Positions 8,188-20,240 of a DNA stretch of 64,000 bases are shown here, piece after piece. The notes beneath the pieces were generated by a model. It was given only the letters and a program-made list of their open reading frames with translations. It did not search any database and was not told where the DNA came from. The stretch's first letter is position 1. Every line of letters starts with the position of its first letter. The position numbers and the translations under genes are program-made. Origin of the DNA: Siphonodentalium dalli (taxonomy: Eukaryota > Mollusca > Scaphopoda > Gadilida > Siphonodentaliidae); NCBI GenBank assembly GCA_032622095.1, contig CP136061.1:129406754-129470753 (forward strand), written 5' to 3'.

Positions 8188-10071
8188 CAATTACACCGGT
8201 GACGTAAACACATGTGCCAATCTTAGTTGTACTCTCGTAATTATCGGTACGATGAAACGGTGACGGAATCTGACGAGGTTTGCCGAATGTACAATCACCC
8301 AGTGAATTATCCATCGCCCATGCGATACAAAAAAAACCAAAAGCAATAAACACCACACTACGGTGGCGTAATAACCAGGTCGTGTGTCTCAACAAATCTC
8401 GAGTACCTTGCTTCAATTCGAGCGAACGCCACAGATGATTTCAATGTGAATGGCACGGATGTCGACCTTGATGACTATGATTCCTACCAAGCTCAACTGA
8501 GGGGTCACAATGTCAGCAGTTCCATTCTGTTTTCTGTGGGGTGTGATGCAGCGACAGATTCGAAAGACAAGAAAGGAATCAAGCGAGCATGTGCCGAAGC
8601 CGTTCTGCCCCCAAATAAGAGACCGGTAGTGAACAGTTTAAGGAACAAATCAAAAGAATATTGCGTTTTCTGCAAACACAGTAAAAAGCCAGCACGGTTG
8701 TACAAAAGTCACCTGGTAAAAGACGACAATGATGTAGTTACCTGTCCCATTCTCCGACGGTACAAGTGCCCTCTATGTGGTGTTTCTGGTGACAAAGCTC
8801 ACACGATCAAGTATTGTCCATCATACGACGGGATATCCATGAGCGTTGCCGTAGCCAGGAGAAGAAAGTTCGACAGCAAGAGAGTCAGATCTTCATAAGC
8901 TGCAAGCCAGATTAGCACACGCTATGTGTCTAAATGCCCGTTTTGTTTAAATATTATTCAATTGTTATATATGCCTTTAATTTATGTTGGTGCGCATGGA
9001 AATTTGAAACATGCGCACAATTTGTATTGTATAAATAAACAATTTGTAATGAATTATATGCAAAGAAGCTTTTACATATTAGGCAATAAACTTATGTATA
9101 ACAAATATCCTTTTCGTATCTATATATAAACAAATGGGCGGTCTCTTGGTGCTTGCATTTTTTGTACCTCGTTCCTGTCGTGTCGTGTAGATATTTCTGA
9201 AATTGTAGCTGTCTAATGTCAAAATCTAGTGATTATTGTGCGAATGGGTGGTTTCGCCTACTTGTCTAATGTCTTGTTCTTTGAACACACAGAAAGAAAT
9301 CGCATGCAACAATTCCAATCCCGCATTCTATAAGCCATATATCAGTCCATCGTCAAAGCTTCATTGGAAGACTCGCGTAGCAGGGTTGCGAGTACAAATG
9401 CCCTACTGAAGCATAACAGTACGATGATAAAACAAAATCGTTTCATGCAAGACTTGTGGTGATCGCTGGTCGGAGAAGGCCGGCGCTTCAGATCGTTTTT
9501 TTTTTTTTTTTGGTACAAATTTCCCAATGTATCCATTTTGTAATCACTATTTTAACTATAACTCTAAATCCGTGTCTTTGGTTCAGTTCAAGATACAAAC
9601 CACAGTGAACTGTCAGGTTTAAATGAGGTAGTAATCAACGATTTCTGGCCATTTTCACAATTTTGAGTGGTTACTGTACTACAACATTCTGCTGCACCAC
9701 GGTCATTGACAAACAGCACACAATAGACAGAAATGGACTAAGCATTCAACTGTCTGTACTTTGACTGGACTGTCACATCATAAATTGAATTATCTCCCTT
9801 GGACTGTCCATGCAATGCACCAATTTTTAACCATTGTTTGGCCGAAAGTAGCCGTCTTCGGTCCCATAGTTAACCATGACAGAGCGAGTGTCAGTCTATG
9901 GTCACCTTGTGAGCAGATATAGAACCTAGATAGATGTAAGATGATATAAAAACTAAAGAAAAGTTATCGTATCAATTTTGAAATTTTGTTTTGGAACTGC
10001 AGAAGACTGTTTTGAAGGGAGATAAATCAAGCTCTTTTCCGGTGTATTACGACATAGAGCTGGTCCACACC

Positions 10072-10618
10072 ATGCAGATACGAAACACATACTTCGTAAG
10101 TCAAACATCATCCTATTTTGTGAACTATGGTACCTTTATAAAATAATTAAACCATTAAAACAGTACTCACATTAATAACAAATGTCAAACTGACAGTTAC
10201 AGCCCTTATATGCTTAAAATCCTATTTTTCAGCCCTCCTACAAACCCGTGAAATCGTGTATGGATACTTGAACTAAAACGCATAATATTGTCGATGACAG
10301 TGTTGTCGTGCAACAACGTGCTTATGTAGCCTAAATTGTTTATTTCAGATGGTTGGAACTAATATTTTGCCTCAATTTCGGTATGTTTGTTCTGTCAGTC
10401 ACATGCCCCTCGTTTCGAATTTACAAAACACCATATTTCCACCACGTTGTTTGGCGATATTTGACCAATTTAAGCCCAGAAGCGAACAATGGCAAAGCGA
10501 ATGGCAGCAAATGATCATACCATCGCCCGTTAGAACTATGCTGACGTTAACCTATATGGGAATCAGAAATAAACCCATCACAGTGGTTGGCTCTCAAGGC
10601 CTTTTCCTTCAGAAATAA
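10072..10618 (+). CDS. Unrecognised small spliced gene, unit 3
   Basis: Exon parts 10072-10095 and 10349-10618 with intact splice sites. The last exon has Ala66 changed to Thr (GCG to ACG), shared with units 4 and 5. The 93-base exon has a CAC-to-GAC (His to Asp) change upstream of the proposed ATG. Confidence 0.4.
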
Positions 10619-11071
10619 TGCACCGGTCAAGTAGCCGTCAGAAGAGTTATAAATGCGGATTCTATAGTTTCCCTACACACACCCAAGAAGCGCAGCTCTA
10701 ATGATTGAGTTACAGTTAACCATGCATATGGCAATATAAAGTATAACCTTATATACGTCGAACGTCTGCGCGTGCCAGGGAATACCCAAAACAAATGTGT
10801 GTCATAAATCTAACTCAGAACCGAAAGCAGTCAGTTTAATTTTTCAGTAATATATTGATACGCTTAACAACTTATGCATCTATACAATTCGCTTGTTTAG
10901 TTGACATTATACTCAATTTTACACCGCGCACAGTGAACCGAGTTATACTCCAAATTCACGGAGCAAGTGGGAAGCGCCGATGCATGTTGTGATACGAATT
11001 TGAATGCAACGCAAAGTAAACACTTCGTTGCCACTCGAAAACTGTGTTGTAGTACTCGAAAGATCGCCGAG

Positions 11072-11158
11072 CCAATCAAATAGCGTTGATTAGGCCGAAC
11101 AGAGGCCACTACGTTCTTGTAAAAACACCCCCTTCCAGACCCCGTGCAAGTATATAAA
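11072..11158 (+). promoter_or_regulatory. nanos core promoter, copy 4
   Basis: CCAAT at 11072 and TATATAAA at 11151-11158, 109 bases before the start codon. Confidence 0.7.
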
Positions 11159-11259
11159 TCCAGATTGGTTTCATATCAAACCATATCTTTCGTTCACTGT
11201 CGCTCGATCGTTCTAAATCAAAACCATTTCAGTCGAACATTATAGAAATTGCCATCATT

Positions 11260-11892
11260 ATGTCATCAGTTGCAGGCATCGACATGAAAGGGGGACTTTT
11301 TGGTTTCCTCATAGATTCAGAGTTTACGTTCAGTGATCAGGATATTTCACAATCGCATGGGAAAATAACCAGGTCGTGTGTCTCAACAAATCTCGAGTAC
11401 CTTGCTTCAATTCGAGCGAACGCCACAGATGATTTCAATGTGAATGGCACGGATGTCGACCTTGATGACTATGATTCCTACCAAGCTCAACTGAGGGGTC
11501 ACAATGTCAGCAGTTCCATTCTGTTTTCTGTGGGGTGTGATGCAGCGACAGATTCGAAAGACAAGAAAGGAATCAAGCGAGCATGTGCCGAAGCCGTTCT
11601 GCCCCCAAATAAGAGACCGGTAGTGAACAGTTTAAGGAACAAATCAAAAGAATATTGCGTTTTCTGCAAACACAGTAAAAAGCCAGCACGGTTGTACAAA
11701 AGTCACCTGGTAAAAGACGACAATGATGTAGTTACCTGTCCCATTCTCCGACGGTACAAGTGCCCTCTATGTGGTGTTTCTGGTGACAAAGCTCACACGA
11801 TCAAGTATTGTCCATCATACGACGGGATATCCATGAGCGTTGCCGTAGCCAGGAGAAGAAAGTTCGACAGCAAGAGAGTCAGATCTTCATAA
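11260..11892 (+). CDS. nanos: Nanos zinc-finger protein, copy 4
   Basis: Intact 210 codons with Asp8, Ile29 and Ser129. It is the only copy with Glu at residue 21 (GCG to GAG) in place of Ala. Zinc ligands are unchanged. It is the first intact copy after the interrupted one. Confidence 0.95.
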   Translation: MSSVAGIDMKGGLFGFLIDSEFTFSDQDISQSHGKITRSCVSTNLEYLASIRANATDDFNVNGTDVDLDDYDSYQAQLRGHNVSSSILFSVGCDAATDSKDKKGIKRACAEAVLPPNKRPVVNSLRNKSKEYCVFCKHSKKPARLYKSHLVKDDNDVVTCPILRRYKCPLCGVSGDKAHTIKYCPSYDGISMSVAVARRRKFDSKRVRSS

Positions 11893-13065
11893 GCTGCAAG
11901 CCAGATTAGCACACGCTATGTGTCTAAATGCCCGTTTTGTTTAAATATTATTCAATTGTTATATATGCCTTTAATTTATGTTGGTGCGCATGGAAATTTG
12001 AAACATGCGCACAATTTGTATTGTATAAATAAACAATTTGTAATGAATTATATGCAAAGAAGCTTTTACATATTAGGCAATAAACTTATGTATAACAAAT
12101 ATCCTTTTCGTATCTATATATAAACAAATGGGCGGTCTCTTGGTGCTTGCATTTTTTGTACCTCGTTCCTGTCGTGTCGTGTAGATATTTCTGAAATTGT
12201 AGCTGTCTAATGTCAAAATCTAGTGATTATTGTGCGAATGGGTGGTTTCGCCTACTTGTCTAATGTCTTGTTCTTTGAACACACAGAAAGAAATCGCATG
12301 CAACAATTCCAATCCCGCATTCTATAAGCCATATATCAGTCCATCGTCAAAGCTTCATTGGAAGACTCGCGTAGCAGGGTTGCGAGTACAAATGCCCTAC
12401 TGAAGCATAACAGTACGATGATAAAACAAAATCGTTTCATGCAAGACTTGTGGTGATCGCTGGTCGGAGAAGGCCGGCGCTTCAGATCGTTTTTTTTTTT
12501 TTTTTGGTACAAATTTCCCAATGTATCCATTTTGTAATCACTATTTTAACTATAACTCTAAATCCGTGTCTTTGGTTCAGTTCAAGATACAAACCACAGT
12601 GAACTGTCAGGTTTAAATGAGGTAGTAATCAACGATTTCTGGCCATTTTCACAATTTTGAGTGGTTACTGTACTACAACATTCTGCTGCACCACGGTCAT
12701 TGACAAACAGCACACAATAGACAGAAATGGACTAAGCATTCAACTGTCTGTACTTTGACTGGACTGTCACATCATAAATTGAATTATCTCCCTTGGACTG
12801 TCCAAGCAATGCACAAATTTTTAACCATTGTTTGGCCGAAAGTAGCCGTCTTCGTTCCCATAGTTAACCATGACAGAGCGAGTGTCAGTCTATGGTCACC
12901 TTGTGAGCAGATATAGAACCTAGATAGATGTAAGATGATATAAAAACTAAAGAAAAGTTATCGTATCAATTTTGAAATTTTGTTTTGGAACTGCAGAAGA
13001 CTGTTTTGAAGGGAGATAAATCAAGCTCTTTTCCGGTGTATTACCACATAGAGCTGGTCCACACC

Positions 13066-13612
13066 ATGCAGATACGAAACACATACTTCATAAGTCAAAC
13101 ATCATCCTATTTTGTGAACTATGGTACCTTTATAAAATAATTAAACCATTAAAACAGTACTCACATTAATAACAAATGTCAAACTGACAGTTACAGCCCT
13201 TATATGCTTAAAATCCTATTTTTCAGCCCTCCTACAAACCCGTGAAATCGTGTATGGATACTTGAACTAAAACGCATAATATTGTCGATGACAGTGTTGT
13301 CGTGCAACAACGTGCTTATGTAGCCTAAATTGTTTATTTCAGATGGTTGGAACTAATATTTTGCCTCAATTTCGGTATGTTTGTTCTGTCAGTCACATGC
13401 CCCTCGTTTCGAATTTACAAAACACCATATTTCCACCACGTTGTTTGGCGATATTTGACCAATTTAAGCCCAGAAGCGAACAATGGCAAAGCGAATGGCA
13501 GCAAATGATCATACCATCGCCCGTTAGAACTATGCTGACGTTAACCTATATGGGAATCAGAAATAAACCCATCACAGTGGTTGGCTCTCAAGGCCTTTTC
13601 CTTCAGAAATAA
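13066..13612 (+). pseudogene. Unrecognised small gene, unit 4: splice donor lost
   Basis: The donor GTAAGT is changed to ATAAGT at 13090, a G-to-A change at a CpG, so the intron before the 89-codon exon could not be removed in the normal way. The last exon itself is open from an ATG at 13343, and the acceptor is intact. The same change is present in unit 5. Confidence 0.4.
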
Positions 13613-14065
13613 TGCACCGGTCAAGCAGCCGTCAGAAGAGTTATAAATGCGGATTCTATAGTTTCCCTACACACACCCAAGAAGCGCAGCTCTAATGATT
13701 GAGTTACAGTTAACCATGCATATGGCAATATAAAGTATAACCTTATATACGTCGAACGTCTGCGCGTGCCAGGGAATACCCAAAACAAATGTGTGTCATA
13801 AATCTAACTCAGAACCGAAAGCAGTCAGTTTAATTTTTCAGTAATATATTGATACGCTTAACAACTTATGCATCTATACAATTCGCTTGTTTAGTTGACA
13901 TTATACTCAATTTTACACCGCGCACAGTGAACCGAGTTATACTCCAAATTCACGGAGCAAGTGGGAAGCGCCGATGCATGTTGTGATACGAATTTGAATG
14001 CAACGCAAAGTAAACACTTCGTTGCCACTCGAAAACTGTGTTGTAGTACTCGAAAGATCGCCGAG

Positions 14066-14152
14066 CCAATCAAATAGCGTTGATTAGGCCGAACAGAGGC
14101 CACTACGTTCTTGTAAAAACACCCCCTTCCAGACCCCGTGCAAGTATATAAA
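14066..14152 (+). promoter_or_regulatory. nanos core promoter, copy 5
   Basis: CCAAT at 14066 and TATATAAA at 14145-14152. Confidence 0.7.
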
Positions 14153-14253
14153 TCCAGATTGGTTTCATATCAAACCATATCTTTCGTTCACTGTCGCTCG
14201 ATCGTTCTAAATCAAAACCATTTCAGTCGAACATTATAGAAATTGCCATCATT

Positions 14254-14886
14254 ATGTCATCAGTTGCAGGCATCGACATGAAAGGGGGACTTTTTGGTTT
14301 CCTCATAGATTCAGCGTTTACGTTCAGTGATCAGGATATTTCACAATCGCATGGGAAAATAACCAGGTCGTGTGTCTCAACAAATCTCGAGTACCTTGCT
14401 TCAATTCGAGCGAACGCCACAGATGATTTCAATGTGAATGGCACGGATGTCGACCTTGATGACTATGATTCCTACCAAGCTCAACTGAGGGGTCACAATG
14501 TCAGCAGTTCCATTCTGTTTTCTGTGGGGTGTGATGCAGCGACAGATTCGAAAGACAAGAAAGGAATCAAGCGAGCATGTGCCGAAGCCGTTCTGCCCCC
14601 AAATAAGAGACCGGTAGTGAACAGTTTAAGGAACAAATCAAAAGAATATTGCGTTTTCTGCAAACACAGTAAAAAGCCAGCACGGTTGTACAAAAGTCAC
14701 CTGGTAAAAGACGACAATGATGTAGTTACCTGTCCCATTCTCCGACGGTACAAGTGCCCTCTATGTGGTGTTTCTGGTGACAAAGCTCACACGATCAAGT
14801 ATTGTCCATCATACGACGGGATATCCATGAGCGTTGCCGTAGCCAGGAGAAGAAAGTTCGACAGCAAGAGAGTCAGATCTTCATAA
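14254..14886 (+). CDS. nanos: Nanos zinc-finger protein, copy 5
   Basis: Intact 210 codons with Asp8, Ile29 and Ser129 and no private amino-acid change. It represents the commonest form of the D8/S129 group, so it is a fair reference sequence for the array. Confidence 0.95.
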   Translation: MSSVAGIDMKGGLFGFLIDSAFTFSDQDISQSHGKITRSCVSTNLEYLASIRANATDDFNVNGTDVDLDDYDSYQAQLRGHNVSSSILFSVGCDAATDSKDKKGIKRACAEAVLPPNKRPVVNSLRNKSKEYCVFCKHSKKPARLYKSHLVKDDNDVVTCPILRRYKCPLCGVSGDKAHTIKYCPSYDGISMSVAVARRRKFDSKRVRSS

Positions 14887-16059
14887 GCTGCAAGCCAGAT
14901 TAGCACACGCTATGTGTCTAAATGCCCGTTTTGTTTAAATATTATTCAATTGTTATATATGCCTTTAATTTATGTTGGTGCGCATGGAAATTTGAAACAT
15001 GCGCACAATTTGTATTGTATAAATAAACAATTTGTAATGAATTATATGCAAAGAAGCTTTTACATATTAGGCAATAAACTTATGTATAACAAATATCCTT
15101 TTCGTATCTATATATAAACAAATGGGCGGTCTCTTGGTGCTTGCATTTTTTGTACCTCGTTCCTGTCGTGTCGTGTAGATATTTCTGAAATTGTAGCTGT
15201 CTAATGTCAAAATCTAGTGATTATTGTGCGAATGGGTGGTTTCGCCTACTTGTCTAATGTCTTGTTCTTTGAACACACAGAAAGAAATCGCATGCAACAA
15301 TTCCAATCCCGCATTCTATAAGCCATATATCAGTCCATCGTCAAAGCTTCATTGGAAGACTCGCGTAGCAGGGTTGCGAGTACAAATGCCCTACTGAAGC
15401 ATAACAGTACGATGATAAAACAAAATCGTTTCATGCAAGACTTGTGGTGATCGCTGGTCGGAGAAGGCCGGGCCCTTCAGATCGTTTTTTTTTTTTTTTG
15501 GTACAAATTTCCCAATGTATCCATTTTGTAATCACTATTTTAACTATAACTCTAAATCCGTGTCTTTGGTTCAGTTCAAGATACAAACCACAGTGAACTG
15601 TCAGGTTTAAATGAGGTAGTAATCAACGATTTCTGGCCATTTTCACAATTTTGAGTGGTTACTGTACTACAACATTCTGCTGCACCACGGTCATTGACAA
15701 ACAGCACACAATAGACAGAAATGGACTAAGCATTCAACTGTCTGTACTTTGACTGGACTGTCACATCATAAATTGAATTATCTCCCTTGGACTGTCCATG
15801 CAATGCACCAATTTTTAACCATTGTTTGGCCGAAAGTAGCCGTCTTCGGTCCCATAGTTAACCATGACAGAGCGAGTGTCAGTCTATGGTCACCTTGTGA
15901 GCAGATATAGAACCTAGATAGATGTAAGATGATATAAAAACTAAAGAAAAGTTATCGTATCAATTTTGAAATTTTGTTTTGGAACTGCAGAAGACTGTTT
16001 TGAAGGGAGATAAATCAAGCTCTTTTCCGGTGTATTACCACATAGAGCTGGTCCACACC

Positions 16060-16606
16060 ATGCAGATACGAAACACATACTTCATAAGTCAAACATCATC
16101 CTATTTTGTGAACTATGGTACCTTTATAAAATAATTAAACCATTAAAACAGTACTCACATTAATAACAAATGTCAAACTGACAGTTACAGCCCTTATATG
16201 CTTAAAATCCTATTTTTCAGCCCTCCTACAAACCCGTGAAATCGTGTATGGATACTTGAACTAAAACGCATAATATTGTCGATGACAGTGTTGTCGTGCA
16301 ACAACGTGCTTATGTAGCCTAAATTGTTTATTTCAGATGGTTGGAACTAATATTTTGCCTCAATTTCGGTATGTTTGTTCTGTCAGTCACATGCCCCTCG
16401 TTTCGAATTTACAAAACACCATATTTCCACCACGTTGTTTGGCGATATTTGACCAATTTAAGCCCAGAAGCGAACAATGGCAAAGCGAATGGCAGCAAAT
16501 GATCATACCATCGCCCGTTAGAACTATGCTGACGTTAACCTATATGGGAATCAGAAATAAACCCATCACAGTGGTTGGCTCTCAAGGCCTTTTCCTTCAG
16601 AAATAA
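16060..16606 (+). pseudogene. Unrecognised small gene, unit 5: splice donor lost
   Basis: It has the same GTAAGT-to-ATAAGT donor change as unit 4, here at 16084. The 89-codon exon (16337-16606) is open and carries the shared Thr66. Two adjacent units with one identical splice defect imply that one was copied from the other. Confidence 0.4.
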
Positions 16607-17059
16607 TGCACCGGTCAAGCAGCCGTCAGAAGAGTTATAAATGCGGATTCTATAGTTTCCCTACACACACCCAAGAAGCGCAGCTCTAATGATTGAGTTA
16701 CAGTTAACCATGCATATGGCAATATAAAGTATAACCTTATATACGTCGAACGACTGCGCGTGCCAGGGAATACCCAAAACAAATGTGTGTCATAAATCTA
16801 ACTCAGAACCGAAAGCAGTCAGTTTAATTTTTCAGTAATATATTGATACGCTTAACAACTTATGCATCTATACAATTCGCTTGTTTAGTTGACATTATAC
16901 TCAATTTTACACCGCGCACAGTGAACCGAGTTATACTCCAAATTCACGGAGCAAGTGGGAAGCGCCGATGCATGTTGTGATACGAATTTGAATGCAACGC
17001 AAAGTAAACACTTCGTTGCCACTCGAAAACTGTGTTGTAGTACTCGAAAGATCGCCGAG

Positions 17060-17146
17060 CCAATCAAATAGCGTTGATTAGGCCGAACAGAGGCCACTAC
17101 GTTCTTGTAAAAACACCCCCTTCCAGACCCCGTGCAAGTATATAAA
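17060..17146 (+). promoter_or_regulatory. nanos core promoter, copy 6
   Basis: CCAAT at 17060 and TATATAAA at 17139-17146. Confidence 0.7.
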
Positions 17147-17247
17147 TCCAGATTGGTTTCATATCAAACCATATCTTTCGTTCACTGTCGCTCGATCGTT
17201 CTAAATCAAAACCATTTCAGTCGAACATTATAGAAATTGCCATCATT

Positions 17248-17880
17248 ATGTCATCAGTTGCAGGCATCGACATGAAAGGGGGACTTTTTGGTTTCCTCAT
17301 AGATTCAGCGTTTACGTTCAGTGATCAGGATATTTCACAATCGCATGGGAAAATAACCAGGTCGTGTGTCTCAACAAATCTCGAGTACCTTGCTTCAATT
17401 CGAGCGAACGCCACAGATGATTTCAATGTGAATGGCACGGATGTCGACCTTGATGACTATGATTCCTACCAAGCTCAACTGAGGGGTCACAATGTCAGCA
17501 GTTCCATTCTGTTTTCTGTGGGGTGTGATGCAGCGACAGATTCGAAAGACAAGAAAGGAATCAAGCGAGCATGTGCCGAAGCCGTTCTGCCCCCAAATAA
17601 GAGACCGGTAGTGAACAGTTTAAGGAACAAATCAAAAGAATATTGCGTTTTCTGCAAACACTGTAAAAAGCCAGCACGGTTGTACAAAAGTCACCTGGTA
17701 AAAGACGACAATGATGTAGTTACCTGTCCCATTCTCCGACGGTACAAGTGCCCTCTATGTGGTGTTTCTGGTGACAAAGCTCACACGATCAAGTATTGTC
17801 CATCATACGACGGGATATCCATGAGCGTTGCCGTAGCCAGGAGAAGAAAGTTCGACAGCAAGAGAGTCAGATCTTCATAA
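17248..17880 (+). CDS. nanos: Nanos zinc-finger protein, copy 6, extra Cys in finger 1
   Basis: Intact 210 codons with Asp8 and Ser129. It alone has Cys139 in place of Ser (AGT to TGT), three residues after zinc ligand C136, giving CVFCKHCKKP. The extra thiol could compete for zinc or do nothing; the eight canonical ligands remain. Confidence 0.95.
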   Translation: MSSVAGIDMKGGLFGFLIDSAFTFSDQDISQSHGKITRSCVSTNLEYLASIRANATDDFNVNGTDVDLDDYDSYQAQLRGHNVSSSILFSVGCDAATDSKDKKGIKRACAEAVLPPNKRPVVNSLRNKSKEYCVFCKHCKKPARLYKSHLVKDDNDVVTCPILRRYKCPLCGVSGDKAHTIKYCPSYDGISMSVAVARRRKFDSKRVRSS

Positions 17881-19053
17881 GCTGCAAGCCAGATTAGCAC
17901 ACGCTATGTGTCTAAATGCCCGTTTTGTTTAAATATTATTCAATTGTTATATATGCCTTTAATTTATGTTGGTGCGCATGGAAATTTGAAACATGCGCAC
18001 AATTTGTATTGTATAAATAAACAATTTGTAATGAATTATATGCAAAGAAGCTTTTACATATTAGGCAATAAACTTATGTATAACAAATATCCTTTTCGTA
18101 TCTATATATAAACAAATGGGCGGTCTCTTGGTGCTTGCATTTTTTGTACCTCGTTCCTGTCGTGTCGTGTAGATATTTCTGAAATTGTAGCTGTCTAATG
18201 TCAAAATCTAGTGATTATTGTGCGAATGGGTGGTTTCGCCTACTTGTCTAATGTCTTGTTCTTTGAACACACAGAAAGAAATCGCATGCAACAATTCCAA
18301 TCCCGCATTCTATAAGCCATATATCAGTCCATCGTCAAAGCTTCATTGGAAGACTCGCGTAGCAGGGTTGCGAGTACAAATGCCCTACTGAAGCATAACA
18401 GTACGATGATAAAACAAAATCGTTTCATGCAAGACTTGTGGTGATCGCTGGTCGGAGAAGGCCGGCGCTTCAGATCGAATTTTTTTTTTTTTTTTTACAA
18501 ATTTCCCAATGTATCCATTTTGTGATCACTATTTTAACTATAACTCTAAATCCGTGTCTTTGGTTCAGTTCAAGATACAAACCACAATGAACTGTCAGGT
18601 TTAAATGAGGTAGTAATCAACGATTTCTGGCCATTTTCACAATTTTGAGTGGTTACTGTACTACAACATTCTGCTGCACCACGGTCATTGACAAACAGCA
18701 CACAATAGACAGAAATGGACTAAGCATTCAACTGTCTGTACTTTGACTGGACTGTCACATCATAAATTGAATTATCTCCCTTGGACTGTCCATGCAATGC
18801 ACCAATTTTTAACCATTGTTTGGCCGAAAGTAGCCGTCTTCGGTCCCATAGTTAACCATGACAGAGCGAGTGTCAGTCTATGGTCACCTTGTGAGCAGAT
18901 ATAGAACCTAGAAAGAGGTAAGATGATATAAAAACTAAAGAAAAATTATCGTATCAATTTTGAAATTTTGTTTTGGAACTGCAGAAGACTGTTTTGAAGG
19001 GAGATAAATCAAGCTCTTTTCCGGTGTATTACCACATAGAGCTGGTTCACACC

Positions 19054-19600
19054 ATGCAGATACGAAACACATACTTCGTAAGTCAAACATCATCCTATTT
19101 TGTGAACTATGGTACCTTTATACAATAATTAAACCATTAAAACAGTACTCACATTAATAACAAATGTCAAACTGACAGCTACAGCCCTTATATGCTTAAA
19201 ATCCTATTTTTCAGCACTCCTACAAACCCATGAAATCGTGTATGGATACTTGAACTAAAACGCATAATATTGTCGATGACAGTGTTGTCGTGCAACAACG
19301 TGCTTATGTAGCCTAAATTGTTTATTTCAGATGGTTGGAACTAATATTTTGCCTCAATTTCGGTATGTTTGTTCTGTCAGTCACGTGCCCCTCGTTTCGA
19401 ATTTACAAAACACCATATTTCCACCACGTTGTTTGGCGATATTTGACCAATTTAAGCCCAGAAGCGAACAATGGCAAAGCGAATGGCAGCAAATGATCAT
19501 ACCATCGCCCGTTAGAACTATGCTGGCGTTAACCTATATGGGAATCAGAAATAAACCCATCACAGTGGTTGGCTCTCAAGGCCTTTTCCTTCAGAAATAA
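19054..19600 (+). CDS. Unrecognised small spliced gene, unit 6
   Basis: Exon parts 19054-19077 and 19331-19600 with intact splice sites. Met19 of the last exon is Val (CACATG to CACGTG), shared with units 7, 9, 10 and 11. Confidence 0.4.
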
Positions 19601-20053
19601 TGCACCGGTCAAGCAGCCGTCAGAAGAGTTATAAATGCGGATTCTATAGTTTCCATACACACACTCAAGAAGCGCAGCTCTAATGATTGAGTTACAGTTA
19701 ACCATGCATATGGCAATATAAAGTATAACCTTATATACGTCGAACGTCTGCGCGTGCCAGGGAATACCCAAAACAAATGTGTGTCATAAATCTAACTCAG
19801 AGCCGAAAGCAGTCAGTTTAATTTTTCAGTAATATATTGATACGCTTAACAACTTATGCATCTATACAATTCGCTTGTTTAGTTGACATTATACTCAATT
19901 TGACACCGCGCACAGTGAACCGAGTTATACTCCAAATTCACGGAGCAAGTGGGAAGCGCCGATGCATGTTGTGATACGAATTTGAATGCAACGCAAAGTA
20001 AACACTTCGTTGCCACTCGAAAACTGTGTTGTAGTACTCGAAAGATCGCCGAG

Positions 20054-20140
20054 CCAATCAAATAGCGTTGATTAGGCCGAACAGAGGCCACTACGTTCTT
20101 GTAAAAACACCCCCTTCCAGACCCCGTGCAAGTATATAAA
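20054..20140 (+). promoter_or_regulatory. nanos core promoter, copy 7
   Basis: CCAAT at 20054 and TATATAAA at 20133-20140. The 5' UTR is one base shorter than usual (one C missing in AAAACCATTTC), a variant shared with copies 1, 9 and 10. Confidence 0.7.
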
Positions 20141-20240
20141 TCCAGATTGGTTTCATATCAAACCATATCTTTCGTTCACTGTCGCTCGATCGTTCTAAAT
20201 CAAAACATTTCAGTCGAACATTATAGAAATTGCCATCATT

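Larger units (their letters stand above)
6186..8369. mobile_element. 2.2-kb insertion in nanos copy 3, type unknown
   Basis: This is the only DNA in the window that does not belong to the 3-kb unit. Comparison with other copies shows a net gain of 2186 bp, with at most a 2-base AA duplication at the borders. It holds no recognisable transposase or reverse transcriptase and no long ATG-started frame. It is AT-rich and built largely of internal repeats, described separately. An 8-base inverted match, ACGCCACC at 6212-6219 and GGTGGCGT at 8362-8369, lies at the right end but 26 bases inside the left end, so terminal inverted repeats are not established. It may be a non-autonomous element or a patch of repeat-rich DNA brought in by repair. 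Confidence 0.55.
6080..8898 (+). pseudogene. nanos: nanos copy 3, split by a 2.2-kb insertion
   Basis: The gene is normal from the ATG at 6080 to codon 35. It then enters foreign DNA after 6185 and meets TAG at 6197-6199, leaving a 39-residue product without any zinc finger. Nanos sequence resumes at 8370 and runs to the usual TAA at 8896-8898 with the whole zinc-finger region open. The right part has no in-frame ATG before the fingers (the only later Met is residue 192), so it cannot make the domain by itself unless spliced to another exon. Its left part has Met7 and Gly8, like copies 14 and 17; the right part has Ser129. No other frame damage was seen, so the insertion appears recent. Confidence 0.92.

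Noticed and set aside
6186-8369. Insertion as a classical DNA transposon with terminal inverted repeats
   Set aside because: The 8-base inverted match is not at the left border, and no target duplication longer than two bases is visible.
8446-8898. Right-hand remainder of copy 3 as a complete 150-residue Nanos gene
   Set aside because: It opens at GTG, not ATG, and the first in-frame ATG is after the zinc fingers. It is the second half of a broken gene.
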